Origin: Betaproteobacteria bacterium
GTDB lineage: Bacteria > Pseudomonadota > Gammaproteobacteria > Burkholderiales > SG8-39
DNA: 46,563 nt
Assembly (NCBI GenBank): GCA_947482825.1
Contig: CANKMT010000040.1
Coordinates: 1 to 46,563 of the forward strand
Direction: 5' to 3'
Shown here: positions 24,096 through 31,484 of the stretch, piece by piece
Layout of the letters: each line of letters begins with the position of its first letter
Numbering within the stretch: the first letter of the stretch is position 1
Translations under genes and position numbers: made by a program
Notes under the pieces: generated by a model
The model's input: the letters and a program-made list of their open reading frames with translations, nothing else
The model's database searches: none
Told to the model about the DNA's origin: nothing

Positions 24096-24144
24096 CACTG
24101 GTGTTTGCGTTTCTCGACCAGGCCGAGGAATTTCCCGTGCGCCT

Positions 24145-24549
24145 TCATCCGCTCTGCATGCCGACGATGGCCTCGATCTCGACCTTCATCCTGGGGATCG
24201 CGAGTTCCTTGACCCCGATCAGCGTGCTCGCCGGGCGAGCCGTGCCGAAGTACTCCTGGCGCACCGGGTTGATCTTCGTGCGGTCGTTGACGTCGGTCAG
24301 GTAGACCGTGACCCTGAGGACATCGGCAAAAGTCGCCCCGGCCGCGTCGAGGATCAGCTTCATGTTTTCGAATACCTGCCGCGCTTGCGCGGCAGGGTCT
24401 TCGCTGACCACCCGACCCTTGGAATCGAGGGGCGGGATGCCGGAGATGTAGAGCGTGTCGTCGAAGCGGACCGCATCGCAGTAGTGGCTGATGGGCGCCG
24501 CCAGCGCCGGGAGGAGGAACTCCCGGCGCCTCCCTTGCTTGCCGCTCAT
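24145..24549 (-). CDS. RidA/YjgF-family enamine/imine deaminase
   Basis: A 134-residue Rid-family protein. Motifs include TLYISGIPPLDSKGRV, the helix AQARQVFENMKLILDAAG, VLRVTVYLTDVNDRTKINPV, and PASTLIGVKELAIPRMKVEI (RidA proteins have R...G.xxLPxxxxVEIE; here STLIGVKELAIP lacks the catalytic arginine in the usual R-xx-V/A position, so it may belong to a non-RidA subfamily). The family hydrolyses reactive enamines and imines. It starts 2 bp after the dctP stop, so the transported compound may be nitrogenous or be handled through an amino acid-like step. Confidence 0.8.
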   Translation of the reverse strand: MSGKQGRRREFLLPALAAPISHYCDAVRFDDTLYISGIPPLDSKGRVVSEDPAAQARQVFENMKLILDAAGATFADVLRVTVYLTDVNDRTKINPVRQEYFGTARPASTLIGVKELAIPRMKVEIEAIVGMQSG

Positions 24550-24551
24550 GC

Positions 24552-25694
24552 CTACTTCTTCGCCGGCGCGGCTGCGCCCTTGGCTTCGGGCCAGTAATAG
24601 TTGGCCGCGAAAGAGTAGGGCGGGTGCATGAAGCGCTTGGCCGGCACCACGATCGCGGCCCAGGCCTTCTGCGAATCGAGGATCTTCTTGAACACCGCGT
24701 TCTTGCCGGATTCCTCCTCCATGAAACCGTCCCAGGCCTTGAGGTAGGCGTTGAGGATCTCGGGCGGCGTGCGCAGCACCTTGACGCCGTGCTTTTCCTG
24801 CATTTCCTGGAGCGCGTCGGCGTTCTGCTTTTGCCACGCGGCGTACCAGGAGATGCTGGCGTCACGGGAGGCCGACCGGATGATTTCCTGCTGCACCGGC
24901 GTGAAGCTCTTCCAGACGTCGGCGTTGAAGACGATCTCGCCCATCGTGTTGTTCTCGTGCATGCCCGGCGTGTAGTGGAACTTGTAGACCGTGTGCAGGC
25001 CCAGGCGCAGGTCCTCGATGCCGCCGACCCATTCGGCGCAGTCGATCACGCCGCGTTGCGCCGCCGGGAGAATCTCGCCGCCGGGCAGGTTGATCGTGGT
25101 CATGCCCATGCGCGTGAAGATCTGCGCGTTGATGCCGGTCTGGCGGCATTTCATGGTCTTGAAGTCGGCCAGGCTCTTGATCGGCCGCTTGAACCAGCCG
25201 AACGCCTGCGGGCTGGTCTGGTGCCCGGGCATCGCGACCACGTTCAACTTGAGCGTGTTCTGGTAGAGGTCGTTCCACATCTCGGTGCCTCCGCCGTTCC
25301 ACATCCAGCCGAGGTAGTCGGAGTGATCCATGCCGAACGGGCCGCCGGGCGGACCCGCGAAAAGCACCGTCGCGTTGTTCTTGCCGACCCAGTAATAGGA
25401 GATCGAATGCATGCCGTCGATGACCTTTTTCGACGTGGCGTCAAGGACCTCGAAAGGCGGCACCACCTGCCCGGCGGCCATCGCCTCGATCTTGAGCGTG
25501 CCGCCGGAGAGCTTGTCGGCCCTTTCGGCAAACAGCTTGAAGTGGTCCTGCGCGGTGGAACTGGCCGGCCAGCTGGACTGCATCTTCAGCGTGCGCGGGC
25601 CCGCGGGCGCGGCCGCCGGCGCCTGGCCGAGCGCCGGGAGGGCGAAGGCAAGTGCAACCGATGCGGCCATCAGGGACTGCAGTGTTCTCTTCAT
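24552..25694 (-). CDS. dctP: TRAP transporter substrate-binding protein, DctP family (second system)
   Basis: A 380-residue secreted receptor. The signal peptide starts MKRTLQSLMAASVALAFALP and ends near ALGQ; an Ala/Pro-rich linker (APAAAPAGP) precedes the mature fold. Family features: MQSSWPASSTAQDHFKLFAE, FKTMKCRQTGINAQIFTRMG (ligand arginine), and AAQRGVIDCAEWVGGIED. The start at 25694 has GGAGGG upstream. It is separated from dctM, which lies upstream on the same strand, by about 210 bp of repeat-rich sequence, and is followed after 2 bp by a Rid gene. The order dctQ-dctM-dctP differs from the dctP-dctQ-dctM order of the other TRAP system in the window. Confidence 0.9.
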   Translation of the reverse strand: MKRTLQSLMAASVALAFALPALGQAPAAAPAGPRTLKMQSSWPASSTAQDHFKLFAERADKLSGGTLKIEAMAAGQVVPPFEVLDATSKKVIDGMHSISYYWVGKNNATVLFAGPPGGPFGMDHSDYLGWMWNGGGTEMWNDLYQNTLKLNVVAMPGHQTSPQAFGWFKRPIKSLADFKTMKCRQTGINAQIFTRMGMTTINLPGGEILPAAQRGVIDCAEWVGGIEDLRLGLHTVYKFHYTPGMHENNTMGEIVFNADVWKSFTPVQQEIIRSASRDASISWYAAWQKQNADALQEMQEKHGVKVLRTPPEILNAYLKAWDGFMEEESGKNAVFKKILDSQKAWAAIVVPAKRFMHPPYSFAANYYWPEAKGAAAPAKK

Positions 25695-25760
25695 TCGAAA
25701 TTCCCTCCGGTGATTGAACAACAATTGAATACAAAATAAATGAAATAAATGAAGCCTGAA

Positions 25761-25895
25761 ATAAATGGGGCCAGGTTCGATTTACCCGTGAGGCGTCAAT
25801 TCTCCACGATTTTCCCGTAAATCGAGCCTGGCCCCATTTATTTCTCCATTTATTTCTCCACGATTTTCCCGTAAATCGAGCCTGGCCCCATTTAT
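25761..25895. repeat. Three copies of the TAAATGGGGCCAGG repeat, two in tandem and one inverted
   Basis: Copy one (25761-25785) runs ATAAATGGGGCCAGGTTCGA then TTTAC. Copies two (25817-25841) and three (25871-25895) are the reverse complement form, each flanked on the left by TTCTCCACGATTTTCCC. Copies two and three repeat with a 54-bp period. Copy one faces them, so the block can fold into a large stem. It fills the gap between dctM and dctP of one operon, where it could act as a transcript processing or attenuation element. The same core is found at 13173-13193. Confidence 0.8.
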
Positions 25896-25903
25896 TGTTG
25901 TTT

Positions 25904-27364
25904 CTATTTCTTCTTCTCGGCCTCGGGGGCCGGCTCCTCGGTGGCGGAGCCCTTGTAGTCTTCCTCGAGCGAACCGCCTTTCATCATGTTCTTCTCGTCG
26001 TCCTGCTCTTCCTGCGAAGGCGGCGCCATGCGCTCGGCGCGGGTCTTCTCGGCCAGCGTGGTGGGCAGCCACAAGGCGATCTGCGGCACGAAGAACACCA
26101 CGAGGATCGCGATGACCTGGATGCCCATGAAATCGAACATCCCTTTGTAGATAGTGCCAAGGCTCCACGAAGGGACCACTTGCTTGAGGTAGTACGCGGA
26201 CATCGCCACCGGTGGCGAAAGGTAGGCCGTCTGCATGACCACGGCCACCAGCGCGCCGAACCAGACGAGGTCGTACTTCAGCCCCACGACCACGGGATAG
26301 AAAATCGGCAGGAACACGAGGATGATCGCCGGCCACTCAAAGGGCCAGCCGAGCAGGAAGATCAGGAACAGCACCAGCAGCAGCATTAGCGATGGCGGCA
26401 GCGGCAGCGAGAGCAGGCTGTCGGTGATCCACTGCGCGGTACCGAGGCGGGCGAAGACCGCGCCGAAGATATTCGAGGCCACGGCAAGGAAAAGCACCAT
26501 GCTCGAAGTGTTCATCGTGCTGATGCAGGCGCTCTTCAGGCCGGTGAAAGTAAATCTGCGGTACGCCACCGAAAGCGCGAACGCGCCCATCACGCCGACC
26601 GCCGCGGCTTCCGTCGGTGTGGCGATGCCCAACAGGATCGAGCCGAGCGTGGCCGAGATCAACAGGCCCAACGGCACCATGCCGACGAACACTTCCTTGA
26701 TCACCACCACGACCGAGGTCGGTCGCTCGTCCATCGGCACCGGGGGCCCGAGCTTCGGGTTGATGAAGCTGCGCACCAGCGTATAGATGATGTACATGCC
26801 AGCCAGCAGGAAACCAGGCCCGAAAGCCGCGGCGTACAGGTCGGTCACCGAAACGCCGAGCACCGGCCCCATGACGATCAGCATGACCGAAGGCGGGATC
26901 AGGATCCCGAGCGTGCCGCCGGCCGCGATCGCGCCCGAGGCCATGCGTGCATCGTAGCCGGCCTTGATCATGATCGGCGCGGCCATGATCCCGAGCACTG
27001 TCACCGCAGCGCCGACGATGCCGGTGGCCATGGCGAACACCGTCGCGGTCAGGATCACGCCCAGGTAGAGCGAACCCCGCACCGGCGCAAGCAGGTCGCG
27101 GAAAGCACGGAACAGCCGCTCCATCAGCCCCGCCTGCTCGGTCAGGAACCCCATGAAGATGAAGAGCGGGATCGCCACGAGCTCCTCGGACTTCATCATG
27201 CCGAGCGTCTGGAAGTAGGCGAGGTCGAAGACGCTGTCGCCCAGGCCCGCCCAGCCGAAACCGAGCGCGATGATGATCAGCGTGAACGAGATCGGAAAAC
27301 CCACGAAGATGACGCTGATCATCGCGACCAGCATCACCAGTCCCAGTGCGATCTGGCCGGTCAT
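25904..27364 (-). CDS. dctM: TRAP transporter large permease, DctM type (second system)
   Basis: A 486-residue membrane protein with about 12 helices. Hallmarks include VAIPLFIFMGFLTEQAG, GGTLGILIPPSVMLIVMGP, GIATPTEAAAVGV and QTAYLSPPVAMSAYYLKQ. It is longer than the first DctM because of a charged, cytoplasmic-looking C-terminal tail of about 45 residues (RAERMAPPSQEEQDDEK, then GSATEEPAPEAEKKK). The ATG at 27364 overlaps the dctQ stop as ATGA. The tail ends only 8 bp before the repeat block, so it may include sequence acquired at that junction. Confidence 0.9.
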   Translation of the reverse strand: MTGQIALGLVMLVAMISVIFVGFPISFTLIIIALGFGWAGLGDSVFDLAYFQTLGMMKSEELVAIPLFIFMGFLTEQAGLMERLFRAFRDLLAPVRGSLYLGVILTATVFAMATGIVGAAVTVLGIMAAPIMIKAGYDARMASGAIAAGGTLGILIPPSVMLIVMGPVLGVSVTDLYAAAFGPGFLLAGMYIIYTLVRSFINPKLGPPVPMDERPTSVVVVIKEVFVGMVPLGLLISATLGSILLGIATPTEAAAVGVMGAFALSVAYRRFTFTGLKSACISTMNTSSMVLFLAVASNIFGAVFARLGTAQWITDSLLSLPLPPSLMLLLVLFLIFLLGWPFEWPAIILVFLPIFYPVVVGLKYDLVWFGALVAVVMQTAYLSPPVAMSAYYLKQVVPSWSLGTIYKGMFDFMGIQVIAILVVFFVPQIALWLPTTLAEKTRAERMAPPSQEEQDDEKNMMKGGSLEEDYKGSATEEPAPEAEKKK

Positions 27365-27918
27365 ATCTCGCCGCCCTGCTTGTGCTCGAACGCCCGGCCG
27401 GTACGCATCGCGTACCAGCTCTTCATGATCTCCGCCGTGCCTTGGATAAGGAGCAGCAACGCCGTCAGCGGCACCACCGACTTCAGCGGCCAGAGGTAAG
27501 GACGCCACGCCGTCTGCTCGCCTCGTTCGCCCATGGTGAAGGCGCGGATCGCATCGTCCACGCTCGCGCCGAAGAGCAGGATCATGCCCGGGAAGAACAG
27601 GAGGATGAACGCGTAGAAATCGATCTTTCCCTTGGTGCGGTCGGAGAACTTCTCCCACAGCATGTCGGTGCGGATGTGTGCGCCGCGCTTGAGTGCGTAA
27701 TGCGCGCCGAGCATGAACAGCACGCTGTAGAACATGTAGGACAGGTCATAGGCCCACATGGTGGCCGCGCCGAAGAAGGAGCGGGCGACGACCTCCCAGA
27801 ACACGACCAGCGCCAGCGGCACGCACACCCACGAAACGGCCTGGCCGGTCCATTCCGTGAATGTATCGATGACCTTGATGACTGTGTAGTACGCGGGCGG
27901 AAAATCCTTCTCTGCCAT
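27361..27918 (-). CDS. dctQ: TRAP transporter small permease, DctQ type (second system)
   Basis: A 185-residue four-helix membrane protein with the DctQ pattern VFWEVVARSFFGAATMWAYD and FMLGAHYALKRGAHIRTDML. It starts at ATG 27918 with GAGGAGGAG eight bases upstream. It is the first gene of dctQ-dctM-dctP-ridA-gntR. The 255 bp upstream hold a TATAGA-like -10 candidate near 27985 and a 24-bp dyad at 28094-28117. Confidence 0.88.
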   Translation of the reverse strand: MAEKDFPPAYYTVIKVIDTFTEWTGQAVSWVCVPLALVVFWEVVARSFFGAATMWAYDLSYMFYSVLFMLGAHYALKRGAHIRTDMLWEKFSDRTKGKIDFYAFILLFFPGMILLFGASVDDAIRAFTMGERGEQTAWRPYLWPLKSVVPLTALLLLIQGTAEIMKSWYAMRTGRAFEHKQGGEI

Positions 27919-28093
27919 CAGCAATGCTCCTCCTCGAGACAAACCCGGCTGCACCGGCTTGAAGCAGCCATCGTGCCCGCGGATTCTATATTGGAAGCGC
28001 ACGTCGGGAATGCGCCCGTACAAACGTAGCCCAAGAGGGTAACAAGCACCCCGGTTGGCGAGATCTGCGGCACCACTTCGGGGACTCCGTGCC

Positions 28094-28117
28094 TTGGTGC
28101 ATGATTCCGTGCACCAA
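28094..28117. promoter_or_regulatory. 24-bp dyad TTGGTGCA-N8-TGCACCAA
   Basis: A perfect 8-bp inverted repeat around an 8-bp spacer in the 255-bp gap between the Rieske gene's 3' end and dctQ. It is about 175 bp upstream of dctQ and 57 bp past the Rieske stop. There is no T run, so an operator is more likely than a terminator. The cognate regulator is unknown. Confidence 0.5.
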
Positions 28118-28173
28118 AACGAGGAGGAGAGTGATCGGCAACCGAAGCGAAAAGGGACCTTGCAGGCAGGCAA

Positions 28174-29361
28174 CTAAACGAGAAAATTGCCGGCCTCGAA
28201 ACGCACGTAAGCGGCCGACTCGCTGAAGGCCGTGCCGGCGGGATTGCCGCCGTCTGCCACCACCTCGAGTTGCTTTTCGAGGAACCGGCGCAAGAGGGCA
28301 ATGCCCTTGTCGCTGGTGGCGAAGTGCTCTTCCGAATGGTGCGCGATCGGACCCTGGCTCACCTGCGTTTCGTAGTCGCCCGGGAAGCGCTGGTGTTCTT
28401 CCTCGGTCAGCTCGGGCCAGGTCTTGCCGTCGTAGCGGGAGCGGAATTTCGTGAGTTCGCCTTTCTCCGAAACCCGGCCGGCCGTGTAGATGCGATAGGT
28501 CGTGTCATCGATCGGCAGCACCCAGCCGATCGACTCGACCACCCCATACTTGCCCACACGCGGGTTCGGGACGACGCGCAGGGTAGGGACCGCCGCTTGC
28601 GTCACGCGCAGAAAGGTCTTGCCGCCTTCCATCGGCCGCGCCGAGGTGACCTTGACCCCGAGTTCGGTGGTGTCGAACACGACCTTGGGCATGCTGGCCA
28701 TCTGCGAAGTGAACTGCGCTCCCGAAAACGAACCGTGCAGGATGGGCACATGGAACGGATCGACCACGTTCTCGTAGTGCTGCAACCAGTTGCAGGGCGC
28801 AATCACCGGGCCGCCGGAACCGATGCTGGTGTCGTCGGCCTCGAGAAATTCGCCATCGCCGAGTTTCTCGAGGCACTCGTAGCGAGACAGCATAGGCTTT
28901 CTGTCCGGCGGCCCCAGGTAGGCGAAGACCAGCCCGTACCGCTCTTCCAGCGGATACCAGGGCTGGCGAACCTTGTCGCGGCGCGGCCCGCCGCCTTCCT
29001 CGCAAGGCTGCTCGAGGCAATGGCCTTCGACGTCGAACAGCCAGCCGTGGTAGCAGCAGCGAATGCCGCTCTCTTCGGTCTTGCCGTAATAGAGCGAAGC
29101 GCCGCGGTGGGCGCAATGCGGATACACGAGCCCGGGCCGTCCCGCGCCGTCGCGAAACAGGATCAGGTCCTCGCCCAGCACCCGCACCTTGCAGGGGACC
29201 TCGCTCGCGTGCGACGCGAGGCCCACGGGATGCCAGTAGCGGCGCAGGAGTTCGCCCATCGGCGTGCCGGCGCCGACCTCGGTGAGTTCCTTGCGCCAAG
29301 TCGGCGGCTTGCGTCCATAAGCGGTTCCGGTGTCGAGTCCGGTGCCTTGTTCCCTATCCAT
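28174..29361 (-). CDS. Rieske non-heme iron oxygenase, alpha subunit (ring-hydroxylating/demethylating type)
   Basis: A 395-residue oxygenase. The N-terminal Rieske [2Fe-2S] domain has CAHRGASLYYG then GIRCCYHGW (C-x-H-x16-C-x2-H). The catalytic domain has the mononuclear-iron triad in HYENVVDPFHVPILHGSF (N/D-x-x-D-P-x-H-x4-H). Sequence and length resemble single-component-type terminal oxygenases such as VanA or phthalate-type enzymes. Neither a beta subunit nor a reductase gene is in the window, so the electron donor must be elsewhere. The start ATG 29361 lies 8 bases inside the 3' end of hsp33, so the two are translated from one message. Substrate is probably an aromatic or methoxy acid taken up through the adjacent Bug receptor; that is inference. 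Confidence 0.9.
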   Translation of the reverse strand: MDREQGTGLDTGTAYGRKPPTWRKELTEVGAGTPMGELLRRYWHPVGLASHASEVPCKVRVLGEDLILFRDGAGRPGLVYPHCAHRGASLYYGKTEESGIRCCYHGWLFDVEGHCLEQPCEEGGGPRRDKVRQPWYPLEERYGLVFAYLGPPDRKPMLSRYECLEKLGDGEFLEADDTSIGSGGPVIAPCNWLQHYENVVDPFHVPILHGSFSGAQFTSQMASMPKVVFDTTELGVKVTSARPMEGGKTFLRVTQAAVPTLRVVPNPRVGKYGVVESIGWVLPIDDTTYRIYTAGRVSEKGELTKFRSRYDGKTWPELTEEEHQRFPGDYETQVSQGPIAHHSEEHFATSDKGIALLRRFLEKQLEVVADGGNPAGTAFSESAAYVRFEAGNFLV

Positions 29362-30229
29362 GACTCGCCTCCCCCGGCTGCGCCTCGAACATCTGCGTGA
29401 CCGCTTCGGCATCGAAGCGGTATTCGTGATTGCACATTTCGTTCCTGATCAGCACTTCGCCTTTCTCGGCCAGGATGGACTCCACCTCCGCGCGCCCGAG
29501 GCTGCGCAGCATGTCGATGACCTTGCCGGCGTCATACGGGCAGTGGTATTCGACGCGGTCGAGCTTGAAGACGCGCAGTAGTTCCTCTGGGAACAGCCGC
29601 GTCAGAAGGTCGTAGGGTTGGGCGCCGAGCGTTTCCGGCAACGCCAGTGTTGCGGCCAACTGCGTCATGCGGTTCCAGCCGTCGGCGTCGCGTTCGTCGG
29701 CCTTGGGCAGCTTTTCGAGCAGCAACCCACAAAGCGCGCCTTCGTCGGCAAAGAGGCGCAGGAAGGACGGCATCTGCTCGGACTGCGTCAGGTAGTGCTC
29801 GAAAATCTCGGCGAGCGTTTCGCCCTGCAGGGGCACCACGCTCTGGTATATCTGACCGCTCTTGCTGTCCTCGAGCATGAGCGCGAAGCGCCCCTCGCCG
29901 ATCAGTTCCCGCACGCTTCCCGAGGCGCCGTCGGCATGGTGGGCCATGCCGCGGATCCTCAGATCGGCTGACTGTGCATCCGAACCGCAGTCGGCGACCA
30001 GCAGGGGCACGGGACCGTTGCCACGGACCTGCAGGGTGGTGCGTCCGGCCCCCTTGCGGTTCGCCCCGAGCAGCACCGCAAGCGCGGTCGTCTGGCCGAG
30101 GAGTTGCGCGATGTGCAGCGGGTAGTTGCGTCCTTCGACCATGCGCTCCCAAGCGCCGGTGAGGCAGACCAGGCGCCCGCGAATGTCGAGTTCCTCGAAT
30201 ATGAACCGCTGGACGTAGTCAGTATGCAC
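29354..30229 (-). CDS. hslO: Hsp33 family chaperone with incomplete redox zinc site
   Basis: A 291-residue Hsp33 homologue: DYVQRFIFEELDIRGRLV, the substrate-binding core GRTTLQVRGNGPVPLLVADC, and LFPEELLRVFKLDRVEYHCP. Hsp33 is a holdase activated when four zinc-binding cysteines (CxC and CxxC) are oxidised. Here the sites read C230-P-Y232 and N263-E-M-C266, so the second and third cysteines are lost. The redox switch as described in E. coli (C232, C234, C265, C268) cannot form. The start is taken as GTG 30229; no in-frame ATG fits, and a 13-bp tandem duplication covers the start. Its 3' end overlaps the Rieske gene by 8 bases, and a Bug gene lies 29 bp upstream. Confidence 0.9.
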   Translation of the reverse strand: MHTDYVQRFIFEELDIRGRLVCLTGAWERMVEGRNYPLHIAQLLGQTTALAVLLGANRKGAGRTTLQVRGNGPVPLLVADCGSDAQSADLRIRGMAHHADGASGSVRELIGEGRFALMLEDSKSGQIYQSVVPLQGETLAEIFEHYLTQSEQMPSFLRLFADEGALCGLLLEKLPKADERDADGWNRMTQLAATLALPETLGAQPYDLLTRLFPEELLRVFKLDRVEYHCPYDAGKVIDMLRSLGRAEVESILAEKGEVLIRNEMCNHEYRFDAEAVTQMFEAQPGEASHG

Positions 30230-30246
30230 GGCGAGTATGCACGGCG
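30221..30246. repeat. 13-bp tandem duplication at the hsp33 start
   Basis: AGTATGCACGGCG occurs twice head to tail (30221-30233 and 30234-30246). On the minus strand each copy carries a GTG; only the one at 30229-30227 is in the hsp33 frame. Thirteen bases is not a multiple of three, so the duplication shifted any upstream start out of frame. Confidence 0.7.
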
Positions 30247-30258
30247 GATCGGCAGCGC

Positions 30259-31242
30259 CTATTCGACCTTTGCGCCGGAAGCCCTGATGAGCGCTTCCCA
30301 TTTCGGGTAGTCGGCCCGCACGTTGGCCATGAACTCTTCGGGCGTGTTGCCCACCGGCGTCTGGCCCTGGACGACCATCTTCTCGCGCACCTCCGGGAGA
30401 TTGATGACCGTTTTCAATTCACGTTGCAGCCGGTCGATGATCGCGCGTGGCGTGCCCGCGGGCGCGTAGGCGCCGACCCAGATCGCAAGATCCACATTGC
30501 GCACGCCCTGTTCGGTAAACGTCGGTAGGTCCGGCATCGACGCCGAGCGCATCGGCCCGGTCATTGCGATCGGCTTGATGCCGCCGGAAGCGATGCGCGG
30601 CTTGGCGCTGGTCGGGCTCGAGAAAGTCGTGTCGAGCCCGCCGTTCTGCACGTCGGTGATCGCAGGCACGTCGCCTTTGTAAGGCACATGCTCGAGGTTG
30701 AGGCCGAGGTCGCGCTTCAGGATCTGGCCGGCCAGGTGCCCCCAGGATGCGATGCCCCACGAACCGTAGGTCACACGGTCCTTGCCCTTGGCCCACTGGA
30801 TGAACTCCTTCAAGTCCTTGTACGGCGCCGTCCCGGGACCGACAAACAGGACGGTGCCATAGGAGAGCTGCGTGATCGGGGCGAGGTCCTTGTCAGGATC
30901 GTAGGCCAGGGACTTCGAATAGAGGATCTTGTTGTTCACGGTCGTCGACATCGTCGTGATCAGGAACGTATGGCCATCCGGCGTCGCGCGCACCGCGGCC
31001 TGCGTACCCACAATCGTGTTCGCGCCGGCGATGGCTTCCACAATGATGTTCTGCCCGAGCCGCTTGCCCAGGGGCTCGGCGATCAGGCGGGAGTAGATGT
31101 CGATGGCCCCACCCGGGCTGAAGGGCGTGATCAGGCGGATCGGCTTGCTGGGGTAGTCGGCCTGCGCGAGAGCGGGCGGCGAGGCAAGCAATGCCACCAG
31201 CACGGCCGCGATCGCGACCGGGAACCGCTTGACGTAGGACAT
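30259..31242 (-). CDS. Bug/TctC-family periplasmic substrate-binding protein (second)
   Basis: A 327-residue receptor. The signal peptide MSYVKRFPVAIAAVLVALLA ends PALAQ before ADYPSKP. Bug features: IRLITPFSPGGAIDIYSRL, VEAIAGANTIVGTQ, HVPYKGDVPAITDVQNGGLD. AAGGAAGGAG precedes the ATG. It heads a minus-strand unit Bug-hsp33-Rieske oxygenase, so its ligand may be the oxygenase substrate. No tctAB permease genes are present. It shares the fold but little loop sequence with the Bug protein at 22402-23370. Confidence 0.9.
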   Translation of the reverse strand: MSYVKRFPVAIAAVLVALLASPPALAQADYPSKPIRLITPFSPGGAIDIYSRLIAEPLGKRLGQNIIVEAIAGANTIVGTQAAVRATPDGHTFLITTMSTTVNNKILYSKSLAYDPDKDLAPITQLSYGTVLFVGPGTAPYKDLKEFIQWAKGKDRVTYGSWGIASWGHLAGQILKRDLGLNLEHVPYKGDVPAITDVQNGGLDTTFSSPTSAKPRIASGGIKPIAMTGPMRSASMPDLPTFTEQGVRNVDLAIWVGAYAPAGTPRAIIDRLQRELKTVINLPEVREKMVVQGQTPVGNTPEEFMANVRADYPKWEALIRASGAKVE

Positions 31243-31285
31243 GCTGTCTCCTTCCTTGTAACTGTTGCGATCTTACGGAACTATT

Positions 31286-31480
31286 TTAAGCGTACCGAAG
31301 GATGCAGCGCCGTGCATTTGCCGCCTTGAGGACCGCATCGATCGCGAGGTTCGGCAGACGGCCCCCGTCGCACTTGACGCGCGAGAGCCTTTCCTCCGCG
31401 ATGGCGGCGACGAGCTTCCCGTCCCTGAACGCGCAAGCCGAGGCGTCGTGCGAAGACGCGATTCCGAGAACCAGCGACAC
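31286..31480 (-). pseudogene. 5' stub of a carbamoyltransferase (NodU/CmcH-family) gene
   Basis: A GTG at 31480, five bases after the protease stop codon and behind a weak TAGG, opens 64 codons. Most match the N-terminus of carbamoyltransferases: LVLGIASSHDASACAFRDGK then LVAAIAEERLSRVK. Full-length members are about 550-600 residues. Similarity fades after LAIDAVLKAAN and a stop follows. The stub lacks both catalytic domains. It must once have been a gene placed directly behind the tail-specific protease; the rest has been deleted or misassembled. Confidence 0.7.
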
Positions 31481-31484
31481 GAAC

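Noticed and set aside
25799-25895. CRISPR-like direct repeats
   Set aside because: Only two tandem units, longer than a CRISPR repeat with almost no spacer, the same core occurs singly elsewhere, and there are no cas genes.
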